A stretch of DNA of 64,000 bases from Dactylis glomerata (lineage: Eukaryota > Streptophyta > Magnoliopsida > Poales > Poaceae), in the NCBI GenBank assembly GCA_007115705.1, contig QXEO01000464.1:4037404-4101403 (forward strand), written 5' to 3'. Shown piece by piece: positions 57,820 to 64,000 of the stretch (position 1 is its first letter; each line of letters opens with the position of its first letter). Made by a program: the position numbers and the translations under genes. A model generated the notes under the pieces. It was not told the origin of the DNA. It searched no databases and saw only the letters and a program-made list of their open reading frames with translations.

Positions 57820-59815
57820 TTTCACTTATATGTGACACCGCCGTTTAAGTCATATTGGAAACAAAACATGAAAGAAATTCTATATTGATAGATTTTCGAG
57901 TCATTTGATTTTGAATTGATTGACGCTTGTGAGACTTTTCCTAAAGATGATTAAACTCCGTTCGTGGGCCATAGAAAGAACAAGTGACTAACTACATGGA
58001 GATCGTACATGTTGATGTATGTAGTTCATGTGTGAAGTCGAGCGTGGTGTATTTTCTATTTCATCAATGACTCGAATAGATGTACGGTATATCTACTTGA
58101 TGAGATAGAAGTATGAAATTGTTCAATTTATGAAGTGAAAATTGTTGTAACAAGAATATTCAAGTTGTATGATTAGATCATAAAGAAGAATATTTGAGTT
58201 ACAAGTTTAGCAAACATCTAAGAGTTAGAGGAATTGTTCCACAAACTTGCATCATGATAAACACCATAGGAGTATGGAGTTTTCGATGGATGTAATCAAA
58301 CCTTGTTTGACATGGTTAGATCAATGATGAAATAAACTACCAATATAATTTGTGGATTATGCTTTAGAGACTACCGCTTTTCACTAAATAGAGTGCCATC
58401 ATAATCTGCTGAAATGATACCATACAAGTTATAGTTGTCTTTTCTTGAATTTTGGTATGCAAGGCATATGTGTAAAATGTTTACAACCAAAATCGGATTA
58501 GTAAGTCTTTGTAGGTTATCCCAAAGAATGTCGATGGGTATTCCTTCTATTATGAACCCAAACACATAGTGATTGTCACTAAAAGAAGTGAATTTCTTAT
58601 GAAGGAGTTTCTCGCGAAAGGTTTAAGTGGGAGGAAGATAGAACTTGATGAGGTTGTTGAATCTGAGCAAGATGATCAGAGTAGCGCAGCACCAGAAAAT
58701 GTTCTGGAAGCGGCAACTACATTCATAGCTCACGCGTATACAATATGTTGTAGTCACGACATCGAAGTTCCTATTTAACCAAGTTGGTCGTAATCAAATA
58801 GTAAGATTTGAGGACGAGATATTATCAGATAATAGTAACCAACAATATATAAAGAAGCGATGATGGGCCCTGACTTCGTCATATGAATTATTCTAGCAAC
58901 AATTACATATTGAGATATGATAGTTGAATAAACGAAACAACGTTCCTCTACCGGAATGCACACCAAGGACGTGTAACTGACACGACCCAATGGGTTTTGT
59001 TGATTCAAAGGTTGCTAGATATGTATGCAAACTTCTATGGTAGAAGTAAGCATAGCGAAGTTGGAATCTTCAATGATGAAAATGTTAAAGTGTTAATTTC
59101 ATCAAGATATTTGAAGATGCTTGTATTTACAAGAAAGTAAGTGGGAGCTCTAAGACATATTTCTAATGCTTTATGTAGATAACATATCGTTCATTGGAAA
59201 TTATGCGTTTTTCTTGATATTGTTAAGTTTTCATTAAAATTAGTTTTTGATGAAAGACTTAGATAAAACCAGAATATTAAGCATCAATGTCTATGCAGAT
59301 AGATTGAGGCACTAATATAGTTTTGCCAGAATACATAGATGAAATATTGAATTTGTTCAATCTGTAAACAATAAGAACGGTTCTTGTTGCATGGAAGAGG
59401 TTGGAGCAAGAATCAATTGTTTTGACACTTGATGAGTGAAACCACAAGAATGATTTTATCAATTTTGTATACCATGATATGTAGATCCAGATGTGTCCAA
59501 TGCTCTAAAGGTTATAGCATTCATATGATGATCGTTGGACAATAGTAAAGATATTCTTATGCACTTTCGAAGAAGTAAGAATATGTTCTGTATGCAGAAG
59601 TGACAAATGGTTCATTGTAATGAGTTACATTGGCTTTGTCACACATACAAGTAAAATTTTATCTCAATTTTTAAGCTATTTGTTTTGAGTTAGAAGGTGG
59701 CATAATAAGATGGAAGAAAGTTCCATGATGACTTGGATGAGTTCCAATGTTAATATTGTGGCGGACACTGCAACGAGGGCTAAGTATATAATCGCTTTAG
59801 AAGCGGCATAAAAGA
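57820..59815 (+). pseudogene. Copia pol remnant (pre-integrase, integrase, reverse transcriptase, RNase H pieces)
   Basis: Translation in shifting frames gives pieces such as SHIGNKTMKEI-like (about 57850), TPFVGHRK (about 57955), VGYPKECR (about 58510), LYVDNISFIGN (about 59170) and TATRAKYIIALEA (about 59770). Multiple stops and frameshifts show long decay, and the YVDD catalytic motif reads YVDN. Confidence 0.7.
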
Positions 59816-59895
59816 TGCAAAGTAGATAGTGATAATCCAACTTATTTGTGGCACTGTCGTCCAGGTCATATTGGCATAAAACGCATAAAGAAACT
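59816..59895 (+). pseudogene. Short Copia gag pre-integrase fragment, out of order
   Basis: NPTYLWHCRPGHIGIKRIKK is readable at about 59834-59893. This is the pre-integrase motif of a Copia polyprotein, yet it lies after the RNase H part of the neighbouring element. It therefore belongs to another copy or follows a rearrangement. The minus-strand LTR at 59896 interrupts it. Confidence 0.6.
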
Positions 59896-61432
59896 TGATG
59901 TCTACGCACTTCTATCCTTGTAGACACTTGTTGGGCCTCCAAGTGCAGAGGTTTGTAGAACAGCAGCAAGTTTCCCTTAAGTGGATCACCCAAGGTTTAT
60001 CGAACTCAGGGAGGTTAGAGGTCAAAGCTATCCCTCTCAAGCAACCCTGCAATTACGATACAGAAAGTCTCTTGTGTCCCCAACACACCCAATACACTTG
60101 TCAAATGTATAGGTGCACTAGTTCGGTGAAGAGATAGTAAAATACAAGCGGTATAGATGATTATAAGTAGCAAACGTGATGTGGAATAAATATCGCTGCA
60201 AGCAAACAAGTAACAAAATAGCAAATAAACGGTATGCAAAGCTTGGAAACAAGGCCTAGGGATCATACTTTCACTAGTGGACACACTCCCAACAATATAA
60301 CATGAATGAACAAGTAACTTCTCTTGCTAAGGTACTCTGAATTACTCTCCTATTGAATAACACTAATCATTGCGTAGTGGCTACGGGAGCACCCCTTAAA
60401 GTTCATCAAGTACTTGACAAACACCACTCATAGTGATAAACAAATCAGATCACAACTCAAGATAGAAATCATTGCAACTTAAACCAAGTACTAACACGGT
60501 GCACACACTGTCAACTTTACACCATGAAAGGAGGAATAGATCACTCAAACTATCATAGCAATAATTATTCTCATAATCCACAAGAGATCACAATCATAGC
60601 CTAAACCAAGTACCACCATGATCCACGCACTGTCACCGTTACACCATGGCAGGAGGAATAGATTACTTTAATAATCACCACTAGAGTACACTAAATATCT
60701 GAATAATAACATGTACTTGTTCAACATGATACAAAGCTAACGATCACATAAAGATCACATCATGGGAGAGAGAGGTGAACCACATAGCTACCGGTAGAGC
60801 CCTCAGCCCCGGGGATGAACTACTCCCTCCTCATCATAGGAGACAGCAAGGTTGATGGAGATGGCGGTGAGGTCGATGGAAACGGCGGAGACGGCGATGG
60901 AGACCGATGGAGATGGCTCCGGGGGCACTTCCCCGTCCCGGCAGGGTGCCGGAACAGAGACTTCTGTCCCCCGAAATTCGTCGGTGGCGGCGGCGGAGCT
61001 ACGGAACTCTTTCTGGAAATCTGATCGGGGGCTTAGGTTTTTCCGTCCCGAGGCTTCTTATAGGCGAAGGGGCGTCGCGAGAGGGCAGCCAGGGGCTCCT
61101 CACACATGGGTGGCGCGGCCAGGGCCTGGGCCGCGCCACCCCTGTGTGAGGGCAGGCCCTGGCCCCTCTCCTTCCTCTCTTCGGATGTCTGGATGCTCCC
61201 GGGAAAAATAAGACTTGTGGCTTTTGTTTCGTCCAATTCCGAGAATATTTCCTGTGTATCACTCTGAAACACAAAAACAGCAGAAAACAGGGAACTGGCA
61301 CTGTGGCAACTCGTTAATAGGTTAGTTCCGGAAAATGCACAAAAATGCCACTAAGTGTAACAAAACAAATAGGCAAATGGTGTAAAACAAGCATGGAGCA
61401 TCAAAAATTATAGATACGTTTGAGACGTATCA
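59896..61432 (-). mobile_element. 3' LTR (subfamily A) of minus-strand element F
   Basis: Read on the minus strand it starts TGATACGTCT (61432) and ends GTAGACATCA (59896), 1,537 bp. The polypurine tract lies just outside at 61433-61446 (minus strand), so this is the 3' LTR of an element continuing to the right. The perfect hairpin CCGGCACCCTGCCGG lies at 60938-60952 (minus strand). The adjacent five bases AAACT (59891-59895) are the candidate target copy. Confidence 0.88.
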
Positions 61433-64000
61433 AGCATCCCCAAGCTTAACTCCTGCTCGTCCTCGAGTAGGTAAGTGATAACAAAGAATAATTTTTGAGG
61501 TGACATGCACCTACACAATCTTGATCATATATGCAAGCATTGGTGAGCTGGGATCAATAGAACTTAAAACATGGGCATGAAGATATAATCATGACAATAA
61601 GAAACTTAGCAACCATGTTGTAAACATGCAAATGAACACAAACAAAAGATCATGAAAATGAAACAATGAAAGTCAAACGTGTGTTCAAATCATAAGGAAA
61701 AACATACAAATGGTTTTCAGCTTGTCCTTCAAAGAGAGCAAAACATAAATGCATAGGACACCTCAAAGTTTAAGAGGGCGACTAGATACAAATAATTTAA
61801 GAACAAGTGAAACCAACAATATGAGTCAATCAATGAACCTTGGGACAATGCATATCACACTAAGAATGACAACTATGCTCTCTTAATGGTGCATAAAGAA
61901 AGAAGGTGGTGACTCAACATAAAAGTAAAAGAAAGGCCCTTCGCAGAGGGAAGCAGTGATTGCAAGTTTTATAACCTTCAAAAATTATGGTACTTACCGG
62001 CTTTGAGTTCTCATTGCCCCCATCATAAGCATCTTGAATGGTTAAAGTTAATGCGAGAACAATTATGATGCATATGCTTGACAAATCATAAGTTGAAAAC
62101 CTCGTGCCCCGTGAATACGAGTACCCAAACCTCGTGCTACTTTACTTAGAGTCCCAAGCAAGGCTCTTGTCATTGTAAATATATGTGTATCATTGAGAAC
62201 CGCCAATGGGGTACCTCCGTGCCCGATGACATGGAACAAGCCCACACCAAAATGACAGGACAAGCAGACGATGAACACCTCAACATCTCTTTTATTTGCT
62301 ATATTGTTTAGCTTTTTATTGTGAGATGCGTCGTCGAATGTTCACCATGGGTATGCTGCAAATTTCCACCATGAATTATGCATGGCTTAGATTGGCGGCC
62401 CGGCGTTTCCCTAACACATATAAAAACTCCATGATCCTCACAAGATTCCCAACTCATTTCACACCGCGGGCATCCATAAACAAAAGATCACGATATCAAC
62501 TCAAATAAGAAAGTGCAATGTTGAAAGCTTGCCCCATGACAGCATGGCTGGGCTAGAATCCAACTTACAACTTGCAAGCATAACAACTCAACATAAAAGA
62601 CCACAATGTCAAATTTTTAAGAACAGGAAAAAGTAAAGTGTGCCTTCCGGTTCGTGAGAGCTTTACTGACCGAATTTCACATAACACTGGTAAGAGTTTA
62701 ATTTGAAGAGAATATAAAAGCAAGTCAAATTTACTTGGAATAGCAAATTGCTAGTAGGTATGTATGGTGGACACAATGGAAAACTTGGCTTTTAGGAGTT
62801 GGATGCACGAGTAGGGCTCATACTCAGTACAAGGTGAGGGCTAGCAAAAGACTGGGAGCGACCAACTAAGAGAGCAATAATGGCCATAATCATGCAAAGC
62901 GACAAAGCAACATTAAAAGAAGCATAAGATGGCATCAAAAGTCAAAAACTAAATGATCATGAAGGCTATTGGCGACTTTGTAAGAGTCTAACATGTGTGA
63001 GCATGCGCCAAGTCAACCCAAATAAAGCATCAAGGAGAAAACCAAAATAATGCTTCCATACAATAAAAACAACGCATGATTTTTTTTCAAAGGCTCATTA
63101 AGCAATCTCAGTTACTTGAGACAAGTCATGCCACAGCAAAACCACTAAGAATACTATCAAAAATACATCAAGCATGACATGAAAAAGCCTAAGCCGCAGT
63201 CTACACAAGCTCCTTCTTGTACCACTATTTTGCACAAAGCTTTTTCTCTTTTCCAACACCATTTGAAATTTTTATAAACACCTCTTTTGATGAAAACCAA
63301 TAAAGATCAGAGGCAAAAATACACCTTGATGAAAAGGTATGACAAGGTCTGAACGCAAATCAAGGCAAAAACGAAAACCAAAAGCAGTAGCAGAAAAAGA
63401 GAACACTCATTGAAATGATAAGAGTGAAAAATAGAGTGTTCTTGGCAAATGAAAAGCAAGTTCATCTCCTCCAAAAGAAACATGATGTGATCTAACCATT
63501 TATTGCAGCAAACAAAACAAAACTATTACTGAAAACTAAAACAACTGACGCTCCAAGAAAAACGCATAGTGCATGAAGCAATAAAAATATAGTGTCTTGA
63601 AAGGTGACCTGATTTTTGCCGATGAAGAAGGGGTGCCTCGGGGGCATCCCCAAGCTTTGACGCTTGTACTTCTTGGATATTTCTTGGGGTGATGCATGGG
63701 CATCCCCAAGCTTGAGCTTTTGTCCATTCTTCAACTCATCTCATCATTCTCCAATCCCTACACTTGAAAACTTCCTTCATACAAAACTAAACACAATTCT
63801 ATTAGCAACATTAGTGTAAGCATAAAATATATTCAACCTCTTTTAGCTTCAGGTTTCAACCCAAAACCACCACATATAAAGTATATACTACTGTAGGAAC
63901 TTCCACAAGAGTTCTATGATCAAAAAGAACTCAAAAGAAAGCGATAAAGTGGCAAAAACAAATATTGGCAGAAATCTGTCAAAACTGAACAGCTGACAAA
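61433..64000 (-). mobile_element. Internal 3' region of element F, cut by the window end
   Basis: This is the reverse complement of the conserved non-coding region of elements B and E, with the same three CATCCCCAAGCTT motifs (about 61434, 63650 and 63702). It ends at the window edge, about 0.4 kb short of where a coding region would be expected by comparison with element E. Confidence 0.85.

Larger units (their letters stand above)
45576..59815 (+). mobile_element. Copia retrotransposon (BARE/Angela-related), degenerate, interrupted by element E
   Basis: The 5' LTR runs 45576-47196 and continues 55306-55413. It starts TGAAGG and ends CCTTCA, a perfect inverted terminus, and is about 1.73 kb without the insertion. 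A tRNA-iMet primer site (TGGTATCAGAGC, 55415-55426) follows. The interior is heavily decayed but in Copia order: gag (about 56900-57090), gag pre-integrase and integrase start (about 57830-58020), reverse transcriptase with a YVDN in place of YVDD (about 59170), and an RNase H-like stretch (to about 59810). No 3' LTR is in the window. The candidate left target copy is CAGAA (45571-45575). Confidence 0.85.

Noticed and set aside
1..64000. CRISPR arrays, operons, prophage or bacterial defence systems
   Set aside because: Spliced genes, plant retroelements and base composition show plant nuclear DNA. No regularly spaced repeats of CRISPR type were seen.

Overview
This is nuclear DNA of a grass. 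The organism is almost certainly a Triticeae cereal (wheat, Aegilops or barley type). The evidence is GC-rich first exons with AT-rich introns, a small gene island inside deeply nested LTR retrotransposons, BARE/Angela-like Copia LTRs, an Au-SINE-like repeat and MITEs. No prokaryotic, CRISPR, phage or tRNA/rRNA features were seen.

Layout. (1) 1-13.4 kb is nested retroelements: the 3' end of an LTR element (1-1493), a minus-strand Copia solo LTR (1794-4987) split by a Gypsy-type solo LTR (2708-4328), a complete non-autonomous LTR element called B here (5539-12558, TSD GGCAG), and a LINE 3' fragment ending about 490 bp upstream of the first gene. (2) 13.9-27.4 kb is the gene island. It holds a DRP1C-like dynamin GTPase (+, 16 exons, 609 aa), a small plastid-type DUF7734-like protein (-, 2 exons, 164 aa) and the 75-kDa Fe-S subunit of mitochondrial complex I, NDUFS1 (-, 5 exons, 744 aa). 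(3) 27.7-30.4 kb is gene-proximal repeat territory with three MITE-like elements and a SINE. (4) 30.4-35.1 kb is a decayed LINE (-) interrupted by a solo LTR. (5) 36.4-44.6 kb is a truncated gag-protease LTR element (C) containing two more solo LTRs. (6) 44.6-59.9 kb is a four-level nest: a Gypsy LTR fragment, split by a degenerate Copia element, whose 5' LTR is split by a young complete gag-protease element (E, 47197-55300, TSD GTATG). (7) 59896-64000 is the 3' end of a minus-strand relative of the same family (F).

The dominant theme is one family of LTR elements. Its LTRs start TGATACGT, its primer-binding site matches the 3' end of tRNA-Asp, and its internal region codes at most for gag plus an aspartic protease. 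No reverse transcriptase or integrase was seen, so its members must be mobilised in trans. Eleven LTRs or LTR fragments of this family are in the window. One member (B) has the gag-protease ORF replaced by an unrelated intact 197-codon ORF between conserved untranslated regions, which is the most unusual thing here. The three host genes are ordinary conserved genes with no evident functional link to one another. Element family names, ages and RNA structures are inferences by eye; no search or alignment program was run.
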